Assembly (NCBI GenBank): GCA_040265175.1
Contig: JBDQGY010000012.1
Location: forward strand, 1-34,758
Source: JAAZXR01 sp040265175
Lineage (GTDB): Bacteria > Myxococcota_A > Polyangia > Nannocystales > Nannocystaceae
Length of the DNA stretch: 34,758 nt
Direction: 5' to 3'
The notes under the pieces were generated by a model, which was given only the letters and a program-made list of their open reading frames with translations, was not told the origin of the DNA and made no database searches. The first letter of the stretch is position 1, and each line of letters starts with the position of its first letter. A program made the translations under genes and the position numbers. Of the stretch, positions 15,401 to 26,111 are shown one piece after another.

Positions 15401-16897
15401 TCACGCCGCGGAGGTTGTGCGCGCACAGGCGCCCTTGGTCACCGAGGAGAACTGCATCACGCCGTCGTCGACCTTGGCCCGTCGCAGCGCTGCGCGCTCG
15501 CGGGCGTAGGAGTTGAACACCTTCCACGGTCCCGTCGCGCCGGCACGCGGGAGACGGTCGAGGGCGCGCGTCAAATAGCCAGAATTCAAGTTGAGAAGCG
15601 GCGCCTCGCGCACCGATGGATCCAGGACAGGGCAGCAGATGTCGTGGCCGTGCTCTGACATATGGCGAAGCACACGGGTCACATACTCACAGGTCAAGTC
15701 CACCTTAAGCGTCCAGCTCGCGTTGGTGTAGCCCACGGTGAAGGCCATATTCGGCACGCCGCTGAGCATCATGGAGCGATAGGCCATCGTGTCGGCCAGG
15801 TCCACCACTTCGCCGTCCACCACCATCTCGGCGCCCCCAAAGAACTGAATGTGCAACCCGGTGGCGGTGATGATGAGATCGGCGTCGAGTACGTCCCCGG
15901 ATTTCAGCTCCAACCCTGTCGTCGTAAACGTCGCGACCTCGTCGGTCACCACCGACGCGCGGCCGTCGTTGATCGCGTGGAACAGATCGCCATCGGGGAC
16001 CACGCACACCCGCTGGGTCCACGGATCGTAGTGCGGCCGAAAATGGGGTTCCGCCGCGTCGCCGATCTCCGCGCGCACCTGCGCCACCATCCAGTCCTTG
16101 ATCTGCGCGGGGTACCGGCGCGAGATATTGAACATCAGCTGCTGAAGCGACCAGTTCTTCCAACGATTGATGCGGTAGGTGAGCGCGTCGGGGAGCTTGC
16201 CGTGCAGCCACTCCGAGAGGGGGTCTCGCGCCGGACGTGACACCACGTAAGTCGGCGAGCGCTGCAGCATCGTGACGTGCGCGGCTTTCTTCGCGAGCGA
16301 GGGCACCAAGGTCACGGCTGTGGCGCCGCTGCCGATGACCACCACGCGCTTACCGGCATAGTCCACGTCGTCCGTCCACTGCTGGGGGTGCACTACCCGA
16401 CCTTGAAATTGTGACCGCCCCTCGAACGCCGGCGTGAACCCGGAGTCGTAGCGGTAGTAGCCCGTACACACGAACACGAACTTGCAGCGGATGGTGTCCA
16501 GCGTGTCGGTGGACAAGTCACGCACGCGAATGGTCCAGCGCCCGTGCTCGCTCGACCACTCGGCGCGCTCCACCTTTTTGCCGTAGCGAATCTTCTCGTC
16601 CACCCCGAACTCTCGTGCGGTGTCTTCGAGGTAGCGGAGGATCGACGGGCCGTCGGCGATCGCCTGAGGGTTGTCCCACGGCCGGAACCGATAGCCGAGG
16701 GTGTACATGTCGGAGTCGGAGCGAATGCCGGGGTAGCGAAACAAGTCCCACGTGCCCCCCAGGTGCTCGCGCATCTCCAAGATGGCGTACGAGTGGGTGG
16801 GGCAGCGCTTTTGCAGATGTACCGCCGCGCCGATACCAGAGATCCCGGCGCCCACCACCAACACATCGAGCTCTTCATGAAGTTCGGTCACCGCCAT
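15401..16897 (-). CDS. AlmA/EthA-type flavin monooxygenase (Baeyer-Villiger family)
   Basis: 498 residues from the ATG at 16897, preceded by AGGTGA. The FAD-binding GAGISG (16-21) opens the protein. LGGTWDLFRYPGIRSDSDMY (46-65) is the stretch shared by AlmA, EthA and MymA. The Baeyer-Villiger fingerprint F-x-G-x3-H-x3-W reads FQGRVVHPQQW (164-174), and a second nucleotide loop GSGATA (189-194) is expected to bind NADPH. The family inserts oxygen into ketones or hydroxylates long-chain alkanes, using NADPH and O2. It is the second gene of an operon, 13 bp after the PF10118 gene, under likely control of the divergent TetR gene. The true substrate cannot be read from the sequence. Confidence 0.93.
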   Translation of the reverse strand: MAVTELHEELDVLVVGAGISGIGAAVHLQKRCPTHSYAILEMREHLGGTWDLFRYPGIRSDSDMYTLGYRFRPWDNPQAIADGPSILRYLEDTAREFGVDEKIRYGKKVERAEWSSEHGRWTIRVRDLSTDTLDTIRCKFVFVCTGYYRYDSGFTPAFEGRSQFQGRVVHPQQWTDDVDYAGKRVVVIGSGATAVTLVPSLAKKAAHVTMLQRSPTYVVSRPARDPLSEWLHGKLPDALTYRINRWKNWSLQQLMFNISRRYPAQIKDWMVAQVRAEIGDAAEPHFRPHYDPWTQRVCVVPDGDLFHAINDGRASVVTDEVATFTTTGLELKSGDVLDADLIITATGLHIQFFGGAEMVVDGEVVDLADTMAYRSMMLSGVPNMAFTVGYTNASWTLKVDLTCEYVTRVLRHMSEHGHDICCPVLDPSVREAPLLNLNSGYLTRALDRLPRAGATGPWKVFNSYARERAALRRAKVDDGVMQFSSVTKGACARTTSAA

Positions 16898-16910
16898 CGC
16901 AGGGTCACCT

Positions 16911-17768
16911 CTACGCCTCAAGCCGCCCAACAGAGGCGAGATAGTCTCGCGCGATCTGGTAGTCGTCGAGCTGGTCGGGGTGAAAGCCGGGAGCGAGGTA
17001 GTCCACCAGCATCCCCACCATGCGAAAGCTGCCCACGTTGCCCGGCACCTCCATGCCACGGTAGTCGCTGACGAGGCGCGCCACGCTCACGTCGGGATCG
17101 TCGCGCATGAGACTCACCGCGCTGACCGCCCACAACCCGCTGATGATGACGAACGCCGCGATCATCCCGAGCGCTCGCACTGAATAACGGCCGTCGACCT
17201 CCATGAACACGTCGTACGCGACGGACTTGTGCTCCACCTCCTCCGCGGCGTGCCACAACAACAGCGCCCGCATGGCGGGGTGCGCGAGATCCAGATCGCT
17301 GGTGGTCAGGCCCCCATGGGCGAAGGTGGCCGTAAAGTGTTCTGCCGCGGCGGTCACCGCGAGTCGAAACGAGGGAGGAAACTTGGGCTCGAGCCACTCA
17401 AAGGCGAAGCGCCGGTAGGCCCTGAGGAACTTGTCTACGTCGAGCCCTTGGGACTTCAAGATCTCAAAGGTGCGCTGATGCTCGCGGGCGTGGGAACCTT
17501 CTTGGCCAAAAAATGCCTCCACCGAATCTCGCAACGCCGCGTCGTGGATGTCTCCGAGATAGTGCCGCACGGAACGCACAAAGAAACGCTCCCCGTCGGG
17601 GAACAACAGGTGCAGTCCGTTGCTGACATGGGTGGCGAAGGCGTTGTTGCCAAACCAGTGCTTGGGGATGGCGTCGAAGTCGAAGTCCATGCGGCGCACA
17701 GTGGGAATGGGCCGCCGCGCCCTTGGCGCAACACGCTTTTTGAGTCGATTGAGGCCATCGAGCGGCAT
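16911..17768 (-). CDS. PF10118-family ferritin-like metal-dependent protein
   Basis: 285 residues. Typical blocks of the Metal_hydrol (PF10118, COG3687) family are visible: FFGQEGSHAREHQRTFE, AAAEHFTATFAHGG and WHAAEEVEHKSVAYDVF. Together they give Glu and His pairs (ExxxHxxxH, AEH, EExxHK) arranged as in diiron ferritin-like helical bundles. A hydrophobic helix (LGMIAAFVIISGLWAVSAV) occurs late and may contact membrane. The family has no proven reaction, although it is named a metal-dependent hydrolase. It often sits next to monooxygenases and lipid-metabolism regulators, as here. The first gene of the FMO operon, it starts 60 bp from the divergent TetR gene. An internal ATG at MDFDFDAIP (25 codons later) is an alternative start. 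Confidence 0.88.
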   Translation of the reverse strand: MPLDGLNRLKKRVAPRARRPIPTVRRMDFDFDAIPKHWFGNNAFATHVSNGLHLLFPDGERFFVRSVRHYLGDIHDAALRDSVEAFFGQEGSHAREHQRTFEILKSQGLDVDKFLRAYRRFAFEWLEPKFPPSFRLAVTAAAEHFTATFAHGGLTTSDLDLAHPAMRALLLWHAAEEVEHKSVAYDVFMEVDGRYSVRALGMIAAFVIISGLWAVSAVSLMRDDPDVSVARLVSDYRGMEVPGNVGSFRMVGMLVDYLAPGFHPDQLDDYQIARDYLASVGRLEA

Positions 17769-17788
17769 ATCTAAGGAATAGACGATTT

Positions 17789-17808
17789 TTGAATTGAATT
17801 CAATTCAA
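17789..17808. promoter_or_regulatory. 20-bp perfect palindrome, likely TetR operator
   Basis: TTGAATTGAATTCAATTCAA is perfectly palindromic, centred on an EcoRI-like GAATTC, in the 60-bp gap between two divergent starts (17768 and 17829). Internal spacing is 5 bp of repeated GAATT/AATTC. It is the most AT-rich DNA in the area. A dimeric TetR protein bound here would occlude both promoters. Confidence 0.75.
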
Positions 17809-17828
17809 TTTTGATTTAATCTTTCGAG

Positions 17829-18497
17829 GTGCCCAGATTTCGCCGTAAACCGGTCGCGTCGAGCCCCGGCGAGGACAAAGGCGACCGCCGCCGTGAACAA
17901 CTCTTGGAGCTCGGTCTGCGGCTGTTTGGCGATCGCAGCTACGCCGAAATTTCCATCGACGACATCGCCGAGGCCGCCTCCATCTCCCGCGGGCTCCTCT
18001 ATCACTACTTCAAAGGGAAGCGTGGATTTTACAACGACACCGTACGCTTCGCTGCTGAGCAACTGGTGCAGCGCGTGCGCACCAGCGACACCCTCGAACC
18101 CGAGCTACGCACGCGCGCGGGTATCAACGCCTACCTCGAATACGTGGAGAGCTTCGCCGGCGCCTACGTCGTGCTCATGCGCGGCGGACTCGGGGTCGAC
18201 GCCCACATGCGTCGCATCCTTGAGGACGCGCGCGAGGCCATCGTGAGTCACATGATCGCCGACGGCCCCGGCCTCGAGCGGACCCCAGCGGTCCACGCGG
18301 CGCTGCGAGGGTGGTTGCACCTGGTGGAGGGCATGTCCCTCGACTGGCTAGAGACCCCGGAGGTTACGCGCCCTGCCCTGGTCGAGATCCTCACCAGCGC
18401 CCTGTGGACCATCGTGGAGACCGCCATGGCCGTCGACGCGGGAGAGCCTGCGCCGACCCGCGTGAACCCCTTCGCATCCCTCGGCGAACCTCGCTGA
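17829..18497 (+). CDS. TetR-family transcriptional repressor
   Basis: 222 residues from a GTG at 17829. The N-terminal DNA-binding domain is standard TetR: RREQLLELGLRLFGDRSYAE, then ISIDDIAEAASISRGLLYHYFKGKRGFY, with the signature recognition helix LLYHYF. The C-terminal helical domain (about 80-205) carries a ligand pocket of unknown specificity (VVLMRGGLGVDAHM, LRGWLHLVEGMSLDW). It is divergent from the PF10118-FMO operon with the palindrome between, the classical arrangement for a TetR repressor that autoregulates and derepresses its neighbour on binding a ligand such as a fatty acid or acyl-CoA. The ligand is inferred from context only. Confidence 0.92.
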   Translation: MPRFRRKPVASSPGEDKGDRRREQLLELGLRLFGDRSYAEISIDDIAEAASISRGLLYHYFKGKRGFYNDTVRFAAEQLVQRVRTSDTLEPELRTRAGINAYLEYVESFAGAYVVLMRGGLGVDAHMRRILEDAREAIVSHMIADGPGLERTPAVHAALRGWLHLVEGMSLDWLETPEVTRPALVEILTSALWTIVETAMAVDAGEPAPTRVNPFASLGEPR

Positions 18498-18575
18498 CCG
18501 CGCTCCATCGAAGCGGCAGTTCCCCACACCTACGCCATGTTGACCCCGCGCGCTCGGGCGACTCATACTCTCGAG

Positions 18576-20219
<1,644 letters not shown>

Positions 20220-20328
20220 TCCGCTGCGCGCGGGCTCAACTCGCCGCAACCGTAACCGGGAGCCCGGTCCTCGCTGGCGGCCCTCCTCGCGCTCGTGCTG
20301 AGAGGCTGAGACCGCACCGATGGGTCCA

Positions 20329-22125
20329 CTAGAGCGCAGGTCCGGCGCCCGCGCCCAGCATCGCCTCGCGCACCAGAGGCACCGGCGGGCCGCCGTAGGA
20401 GAGGAACTCGTCGTGGAAGGCCTTCCACGCGTCGCGTCCACCCCGGGTCTTCGTCCAGTCCTCGCGCAGCTTCAGGATCATGAGCTTGCCCATGGTGTAG
20501 TTGAGGTAGGCCGGGTCGTAGGTGCCCCGCGCCGCTTGTTGCCGCGCGTTGCCGGCGTCCTGATGCGCCTGCTCGCGAAACAGCTTCTCGCTCTCCTCCA
20601 CCGTCATCCCGCGCGCGTGCAGCCCGATGGCCGACAGGTAGCGGGCGTTGCGAAGCAGCGCGTTGAGCAGCTGCCCGATCTTGCGGCCCGGGTCGCCCTC
20701 GCACACGCCCACCTCGCACATCATCTCCTCCGTGTAGTGGGCCCAGCCCTCGGCGAAGGCGTAGCCCACGAACACCCGGTTCACCTCGTTCTTGCTGCGG
20801 TTGGCGTGCAAGAACTGGGTGAAGTGCCCCGGCCACACCTCGTGGATGGAGGTGAACAGCAGGTCTTTCTCCCCAGGGATGTACGCGAGCTGGTCTTCCT
20901 TCGACCACGACGGGTCCGGCGGCGAGATGTAGTAGGTGCTCGGCAGCCCCTTCTCGTAAGGACCGGGAATGTCGATGTAGGCCGAGTTCTGGCGCATGTA
21001 CGGCGGCGCCTCCTCCACGAGCGCCACCTCGGTGCCCGGAATGGTCACGATGTCCACCTTGTCCATGAACTTGCGCAGCTCCACCAGTTGACGTCGTGCC
21101 CCGGCGACGGGTCCGCCCTCGGGCTTCTGGTCTGCCACCATCGCGATGCATTCTGGGATCGGCTTGCCCGGCGCCAGTTCGCTGCATGCCTGCGTGAGCG
21201 CTTTCTGGTTGCGGGCCATGTCAGCCCGACCCGCGGCCTCGAGCGCCTCGAGGCTCACGTCTACGCGCTCGGTCCGCTGGACCATCTGGGCGAACAGGTT
21301 TGCCCCGAGAGCGAAATCCTGGGTGGCCGTGGACTCCATCCCTTGCAGATGGGCCGTGAGATCTTTCATGGCCGCGATGGCCTCGCGGTTGGCGTTGGTG
21401 AAGGCTGCCTGAAGCGGCGCATCTTTGACCGCGGCGAAGGCCTGCGGCACGTCATTTTCGTAGAAGCTGGCGAAGCCACCAAAGCTCGCCACCCCAAACT
21501 TCACGTACGTGAGCGGCAGCGGTCCGTTCAAGTTGGCCTTGATCTGTGCCGCCGCAGCGGGGATGTTGCTCGCGTAGGTGGTGTAGGCGGCGATGCGCGC
21601 CTCGAGGGGCGCGTAGTCCCGCGTCACATAGACCGCAGGATCCAGCCCGTCGAGGAGCCAGTCGAAGTAGAACGCCGGGTTTTTCTGGGGCCACTTCGCG
21701 GTCTCGATCCAAAAGAGGTCCCGATCCAACCGCGCGTCGAGCAACTCGCGCTGCAGTCGCTCGTCGGCGGTGAGCTGTTCGTCCGTGAAGGCGGCGAGGG
21801 CTTGTTTCGCGGCCTTCATGCGCGCGACCTCCTTGGCCAGCCCGTCGGCGCTCCAGTCAGGGAGCTTGCCGTCGTGCTCGTGGCGTCCGGCGACCACCGC
21901 GGCGGCGGGGTGGGCGGTGAAGAAGTCATCGAGGAACGACTTGGTGTGGGCGGTCCACTGGGGATTCGGTGCCTCGGGTGTGACGGCAGTTGGCTCACCG
22001 GTTTCGCGCGAACTCTCCGCCGGTGGAGCCGAATCCACCTTCGGCACCGCCTTCTTCCCTTCGCAGGCGAACGCAAAGGTGAGGGGCACAACAAGCGACA
22101 GATTCAATACGCGCGCATAGGGCAT
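20329..22125 (-). CDS. DUF885-family lipoprotein, putative zinc metallopeptidase
   Basis: 598 residues, typical of the DUF885 family. A signal sequence ends FAFAC, a probable lipobox, with a Pro/Glu-rich spacer to about residue 55. The domain then runs to the end. The key block TSIHEVWPGHFTQ (HEVWPGH 428-434) is a HExxxGH zinc motif, and FAEGWAHYTEEM (459-463) supplies a further Glu and His. The late YDPAYLNYTMGKLMILKLR block is conserved in the family. The family is thought to be metallopeptidases, but substrates are unknown. The gene converges on the M28 peptidase gene, so the pair may both degrade peptides outside the cell. Start: ATG at 22125. Confidence 0.92.
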   Translation of the reverse strand: MPYARVLNLSLVVPLTFAFACEGKKAVPKVDSAPPAESSRETGEPTAVTPEAPNPQWTAHTKSFLDDFFTAHPAAAVVAGRHEHDGKLPDWSADGLAKEVARMKAAKQALAAFTDEQLTADERLQRELLDARLDRDLFWIETAKWPQKNPAFYFDWLLDGLDPAVYVTRDYAPLEARIAAYTTYASNIPAAAAQIKANLNGPLPLTYVKFGVASFGGFASFYENDVPQAFAAVKDAPLQAAFTNANREAIAAMKDLTAHLQGMESTATQDFALGANLFAQMVQRTERVDVSLEALEAAGRADMARNQKALTQACSELAPGKPIPECIAMVADQKPEGGPVAGARRQLVELRKFMDKVDIVTIPGTEVALVEEAPPYMRQNSAYIDIPGPYEKGLPSTYYISPPDPSWSKEDQLAYIPGEKDLLFTSIHEVWPGHFTQFLHANRSKNEVNRVFVGYAFAEGWAHYTEEMMCEVGVCEGDPGRKIGQLLNALLRNARYLSAIGLHARGMTVEESEKLFREQAHQDAGNARQQAARGTYDPAYLNYTMGKLMILKLREDWTKTRGGRDAWKAFHDEFLSYGGPPVPLVREAMLGAGAGPAL

Positions 22126-22319
22126 GGGTGGTGCTATCGCGAGAACTTTGAAGTCGTCAACTGGGCGCCTCGATTCTGCCAGAGGGTGCTCCCACCGGCC
22201 CCTTGGAGAGGTCCAACCTCAACCGTGGGCGATGTCGTCGAGGCGCTGCATAGGGTGCTCGCCCCTCGGCCCGCCGGGCTCTCCCCGCGCGGTCCATGAC
22301 TACGACGCCCGTGACCCGC

Positions 22320-22820
22320 TCACCCACCGCACTGCGAGAGGGCGTAATACTGATCAAGACACGCTTCTGCGACGTCGCAAAGCACGCCGTTGGCGTCGCA
22401 GGTACATCCATCGGGAGCCGCCTGGACAGCTTGGCACTCTACGTACTCCGCCAGCGTCCCTGGACACACGTCGCACGATTGCATCTTGCACGCATCTTCG
22501 CAGTTCACGCCCGACGCCTCACACGTCGACGCGAGCTCCCCACACAAGGCGTCGCACGCCGTGAGGATCTCGGGGTCGTCGGGGTCTTGGGGAATCGGGC
22601 TGTCCCCCGGGAGGGAGGTGTCAAACGTGCCGCATCCGTTCGTGATCTCTCCGTCGTCCCCCGAGGTCTCGCCGCCCGAGTCGTCACTCGTGTCGTCATC
22701 TGCGCTCCCCTCAGAGCTGGTGCCTTCATCACCGAGATCTTTGTCCGCGTCGCACGCGGGCAGCATGAACAACGTAGAGAGCACGGCACATCCCATGAAT
22801 CGAAGGCTTGAGGGTCGCAT
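22320..22820 (-). CDS. Cys-rich lipoprotein, unknown function
   Basis: 166 residues from the ATG at 22820 (MRPSSLRF); an ATG six codons earlier is possible. The lipobox is LPAC followed by Asp. A Ser/Asp/Gly-rich acidic spacer of about 45 residues follows (GTSSEGSADDDTSDD). The rest is Cys-rich, with 14 cysteines in about 100 residues (CDALCGELASTC, NCEDACKMQSCDVC, GCTCDANGVLC), probably disulfide-bonded outside the inner membrane. I recognise no family. It is divergent from the repeat protein at 23060, with 239 bp between that must hold both promoters. Confidence 0.85.
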   Translation of the reverse strand: MRPSSLRFMGCAVLSTLFMLPACDADKDLGDEGTSSEGSADDDTSDDSGGETSGDDGEITNGCGTFDTSLPGDSPIPQDPDDPEILTACDALCGELASTCEASGVNCEDACKMQSCDVCPGTLAEYVECQAVQAAPDGCTCDANGVLCDVAEACLDQYYALSQCGG

Positions 22821-23059
22821 GAACCATAGGTGCCTCATCCCACCCGATCGATCACAGCATTTCCTTTCTGTCTCCGTTGAACACGCGTGCCCCAAAGCCC
22901 GGTGACACAACGACCGCCCTGGGTCTGAACGAGCGCATCGCAGCGCGTTTTCGCGCGATCCCGCCTGCGCTACGGGTGCCCTAGACCGAACGCCTTCGAC
23001 ACCGCGGAGAGACGCCTCATTTTTTCCTCAAGATCCGTCCGCGGCGCGAAGAGAGTGAC

Positions 23060-24490
23060 ATGCCACGTTCTGGACGTCCCCATCTTCTTGCGCGCAACCC
23101 GCTCATCCTGGCTGTTTCCACGGCCATGCTCCTCGCCGGTGCCCTCCCGGTCGCTGCCGCGCCCGGGATCAGTCACAACAACACCCGCTCCAACCGCGGC
23201 ACCGTGGCCGGTCCCGATACGGATCTCGGCGGCGAACTCCTCGAGCCCGCGGCCGCCATCAATCACGAAACCACCCGCTCCAACCGCGGCACCGTGGCCG
23301 GCCCGGATGGCGACGGCGACGCCGACAGCGATACGGAAGCGCCCGCGGCCGCCATCAATCACAACAACACCCGCTCCAACCGCGGCAACGTGGCCGATAC
23401 CGGATCCGGGGCGCTTGAATCCGCCGCGAGCTACAGCACCAGCCGGTCGAACGGCCCCTCCTTCGTGGACACGGAGGACAGCGGCAGCCGGTCGACTCGG
23501 CCCACCGTAACGTGCAACGACGGCGCCATCGTGGCCTGCTTCGAGGGCAGCGTTCAGGTGCAATGCGGCGACGATGCAGGGGTGTTGCGGCCGGAGGTCG
23601 CCGGCGTCGACGGCGGCGCGTGTGCGACCCACGGCGGGGTTCGAGAGGTCTCGGTGCAGCCCTATGATTTCATCTGCGCCATGCCCGAATCGGAGGTGTA
23701 CGCCAAGGATGGGTCCGACATGTTCTTGAAAGCCTGTGAGGTTCGCGAGATGTGTCTCGACGGCAAGGATGGCTGCGAGGAGGCCCAGACCCTCTCGCTC
23801 GTGACCGCCTTCCCGGACATCACCGTGGCGCAGTTGAGCGAGGACAACGTGGGTCTCGCGGTGGTCGCGGAGCTCGACCGGATGCTGCGCTATCTCTCGA
23901 ACCTCGACGTTCAAGAAGGGGCGGTGGACCTCACGTTCACGGGCAGCGTGCCGGAGGTGTACGCGCTGCTCTCAGCCGCCTCCACGGACGAACTCAACAC
24001 CGCGTTGACCCTCGTATGCGCGGGCGAGGCCGAACTCGCCCACGAAGCCGCGCATATCGTCCAGCAAGCCAACGGCCTCACGCGCAGCGACGGCGGCGGC
24101 GGTGGATGTACGCCCACGCTCTCCGATCTGATCAAGGACTGGCCCTTCGCGGCCGCGAACGGTGGCACCGCCGGGGACCAGCAGCTCATGGTCGCCGACT
24201 TCCGTGACGCCGCCACCCTCGAACTCTCCGACGCGGACCTGAGCATCGCCAAGATCTCCGCCAACGTGGCCGACGCCTTCATCTCCTACTGGGGCGCCAG
24301 CGACCAGCTCGGGAGTTTCCCCGAGGCCGAACTCAGGGGGACCGCGGTGGGGGCCGCCAAGGCCTCGAATCTCGAGCGGACCTCGATGCTGCTCCACGCG
24401 GTACGTGGCGGGGTGCAGGCCGGCATGAACGCGTGCCTCGACAACGGCGAAAACGACGTCCGCCTCTTCAAGAGCCGCTGCGGGCGCTAG
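23060..24490 (+). CDS. Secreted repeat protein with HEAAH motif
   Basis: 476 residues. A Sec signal ends LPVAAA, then three repeats of about 30-32 residues begin with (I)(S/N)HxxTRSNRGxVA. A fourth, decayed copy reads YSTSRSNGPS. The acidic Gly-Asp linker DGDGDADSDTE lies in repeat 2. The central region has seven cysteines in about 110 residues. Residues 328-332 read HEAAH, followed by IVQQANG. This is close to the HExxHVVQQ block of the DUF4157 peptidase family, but the rest of that domain is not evident. A Gly5 stretch and a C-terminal helical domain follow. It may be a secreted zincin or a surface protein; activity is inferred. The gene is standalone. Confidence 0.85.
   Translation: MPRSGRPHLLARNPLILAVSTAMLLAGALPVAAAPGISHNNTRSNRGTVAGPDTDLGGELLEPAAAINHETTRSNRGTVAGPDGDGDADSDTEAPAAAINHNNTRSNRGNVADTGSGALESAASYSTSRSNGPSFVDTEDSGSRSTRPTVTCNDGAIVACFEGSVQVQCGDDAGVLRPEVAGVDGGACATHGGVREVSVQPYDFICAMPESEVYAKDGSDMFLKACEVREMCLDGKDGCEEAQTLSLVTAFPDITVAQLSEDNVGLAVVAELDRMLRYLSNLDVQEGAVDLTFTGSVPEVYALLSAASTDELNTALTLVCAGEAELAHEAAHIVQQANGLTRSDGGGGGCTPTLSDLIKDWPFAAANGGTAGDQQLMVADFRDAATLELSDADLSIAKISANVADAFISYWGASDQLGSFPEAELRGTAVGAAKASNLERTSMLLHAVRGGVQAGMNACLDNGENDVRLFKSRCGR
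23168..23450 (+). repeat. Tandem coding repeats in the secreted protein
   Basis: Units start at 23168, 23258 and 23354, with spacings of 90 and 96 bp (30 and 32 codons). An 18-base core ACCCGCTCCAACCGCGGC is identical in all three, and the next ACCGTGGCCGG is identical in the first two. A worn fourth copy begins near 23431. The near identity at DNA level points to recent duplication or ongoing gene conversion. Confidence 0.85.
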
Positions 24491-24557
24491 GGGCCGAGCC
24501 CCCTGCCCCACGCGCACCTCGAGACATCACCCGGGGCGCGCCTTGAATGGAGGCCTC

Positions 24558-26111
24558 TCACCCTGCCGCCGCCAACGGCCGGCGAAGCTGGGCGGCCGCG
24601 AGGATGTCTCGCGGGCCCACCGGGAGGAAGGGCTCGGCGCCTTCACGTTGCCGAAGGTCCGACAAGGTCGCCGCCACCCGGCGTAGACGGTGCTGGGCGC
24701 GGGGACTCAGGCCGCGGTGCGTGGCCACGCGCAGCAGGGTCTCGCGCCCGGCGTTCGTGAGCGGACAGAGCCGGTCGAGGGTGTCACCGTGGGCGGGCAC
24801 CTGCGCGTTACAAGCGTAGGGGGTGCCGTCGAGCCGCGCGCGCTGCCGGCGGCGGGCCGCGTGGACCCGGGCGCGCACCGCCGCGCTCCCCTCCCCCGGC
24901 GCGCTCCCAGCGAGCTGATCCGGCGGCACCGGCACTACGGGCACGATGAGGTCCATGCGGTCGAGCAGCGGCCCCGAGACCTTCGCCTGGTAGCGCGCCA
25001 CCGAGGCCGCCGTGTCGATGCAGTTGCGCTCGGGGTGGCCGAGATAGCCGCAGGGGCACGGGTTCATGGCCGCCATCAACTGAAAACGCGCGGGAAACTC
25101 CAGGGCGTGCCGCGCCCGCACCAGCCGCACCTGCCCCTCCTCGATGGGCTCGCGCAGTCCCTCGAGCGCCGCCCGAGAAAACTCGGGGAGCTCGTCCAAA
25201 AACAGCAGGCCGCGATGTGCCAGCGACACCTCCCCCGGCCGCGGCGGCGTGCCCCCCCCGAGCAGGCCCGCGGCCGTCACCGTGTGGTGCGGCGCCCGAA
25301 AACTCACCGCGCCGTGCAACGACGAGAGCGCGTGCCCCAGGGCCACGCTGCGCACCCGCGCCACCTCCAGCGCCTGCGAACGTTCAAGCGGCGGGAACAA
25401 GGTGACCGCGCGGCGCGCCAGCATGGTCTTGCCCACGCCGGGCGGGCCGTACAGCAACAGGTTGTGCCCGCCCGCCACCATCACCTCCAACGCCAGCCGC
25501 GCCTCGGGCATACCGCGGACGTCGGCGAGGTCCACGAGGTCGTGGGCGTCGGTGCGCGCGTGGGCCAAGAGCGGCGTGGCCGGCACTGGCGACAAGGGCA
25601 CCTCCCCGCGAAGATGGGCGAGCGCCGCCTGCAGCGAGGGCGCGGCGAACACCTCCACGCCCTCGACCAAGCCGGCCTCGGCGGCGTTGGCCTCGGGCAC
25701 GATCACCGCGCGCAGACCGTCTCGTCTGGCCCGGTCCACGGCCACCAATGTCCCGGCCGCCGGCCGCAACGCGCCGTCGAGCGCGAGCTCGCCCCAGAGC
25801 ATCACCCCTTCCACTGACTCTTGGGGCAAGGCGTCATGGCCCACCAACAACGCCACGGCGATGGCCAAGTCGAGGCCCGGGTTGTCCTTGCGGCGGTCCG
25901 ACGGAGAGAGGTTCACCGTCTGTCTGCGCGGCGGTACGTGTACGCTCAGGTGCCGCAACGCCGAGCGCACCCGCTCCCGCGCCTCGGCCACCGCCCCCGC
26001 CGCGCTGCCCACCACCTGCAAGCACGGCAGGCCCGGGCCGACGTCGGCCTCCACCGTGATGAGATATCCATCGACGCCTTCGATGCCGACCGAGGTAGTG
26101 CGCGCGACCAT
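24558..26111 (-). CDS. comM: ComM/YifB-type AAA+ ATPase (Mg-chelatase-like)
   Basis: 517 residues from the ATG at 26111 (MVARTTSVGIEG); an ATG six codons upstream also exists. The N-terminal domain (about 20-165) is the Lon-like ChlI domain (VEADVGPGLPCLQVVG, VNLSPSDRRKDNPGLDLA, GELALDGALRP). The AAA+ core has Walker A GPPGVGKT (222-229), SFRAPHHTVTAAGL, Walker B LLFLDELPEF, AAMNPCPCGYLG and sensor motif GPLLDRMDL. A Mg_chelatase_C domain ends the protein. ComM is a hexameric branch-migration helicase that promotes integration of DNA during natural transformation. The length and motifs are intact. It is divergent from the acyl-CoA ligase gene, separated by a repeat array. Confidence 0.93.
   Translation of the reverse strand: MVARTTSVGIEGVDGYLITVEADVGPGLPCLQVVGSAAGAVAEARERVRSALRHLSVHVPPRRQTVNLSPSDRRKDNPGLDLAIAVALLVGHDALPQESVEGVMLWGELALDGALRPAAGTLVAVDRARRDGLRAVIVPEANAAEAGLVEGVEVFAAPSLQAALAHLRGEVPLSPVPATPLLAHARTDAHDLVDLADVRGMPEARLALEVMVAGGHNLLLYGPPGVGKTMLARRAVTLFPPLERSQALEVARVRSVALGHALSSLHGAVSFRAPHHTVTAAGLLGGGTPPRPGEVSLAHRGLLFLDELPEFSRAALEGLREPIEEGQVRLVRARHALEFPARFQLMAAMNPCPCGYLGHPERNCIDTAASVARYQAKVSGPLLDRMDLIVPVVPVPPDQLAGSAPGEGSAAVRARVHAARRRQRARLDGTPYACNAQVPAHGDTLDRLCPLTNAGRETLLRVATHRGLSPRAQHRLRRVAATLSDLRQREGAEPFLPVGPRDILAAAQLRRPLAAAG

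Noticed and set aside
20320..22299. Long open frame on the plus strand opposite the DUF885 gene
   Set aside because: The translation is His/Arg/Leu-rich with no domain, whereas the minus strand gives a full DUF885 protein with zinc motifs. High GC leaves antisense frames open by chance.
23700..23780. Resemblance of 'SDMFLKACEV' in the repeat protein to the start of Hcp (type VI secretion)
   Set aside because: Only a few residues match and the surrounding Cys-rich sequence is unlike Hcp; no other secretion genes are present.
24690..25817. Long open frames on the plus strand opposite comM
   Set aside because: Arg/Ala/Pro-rich shadows of a strongly conserved gene on the other strand.
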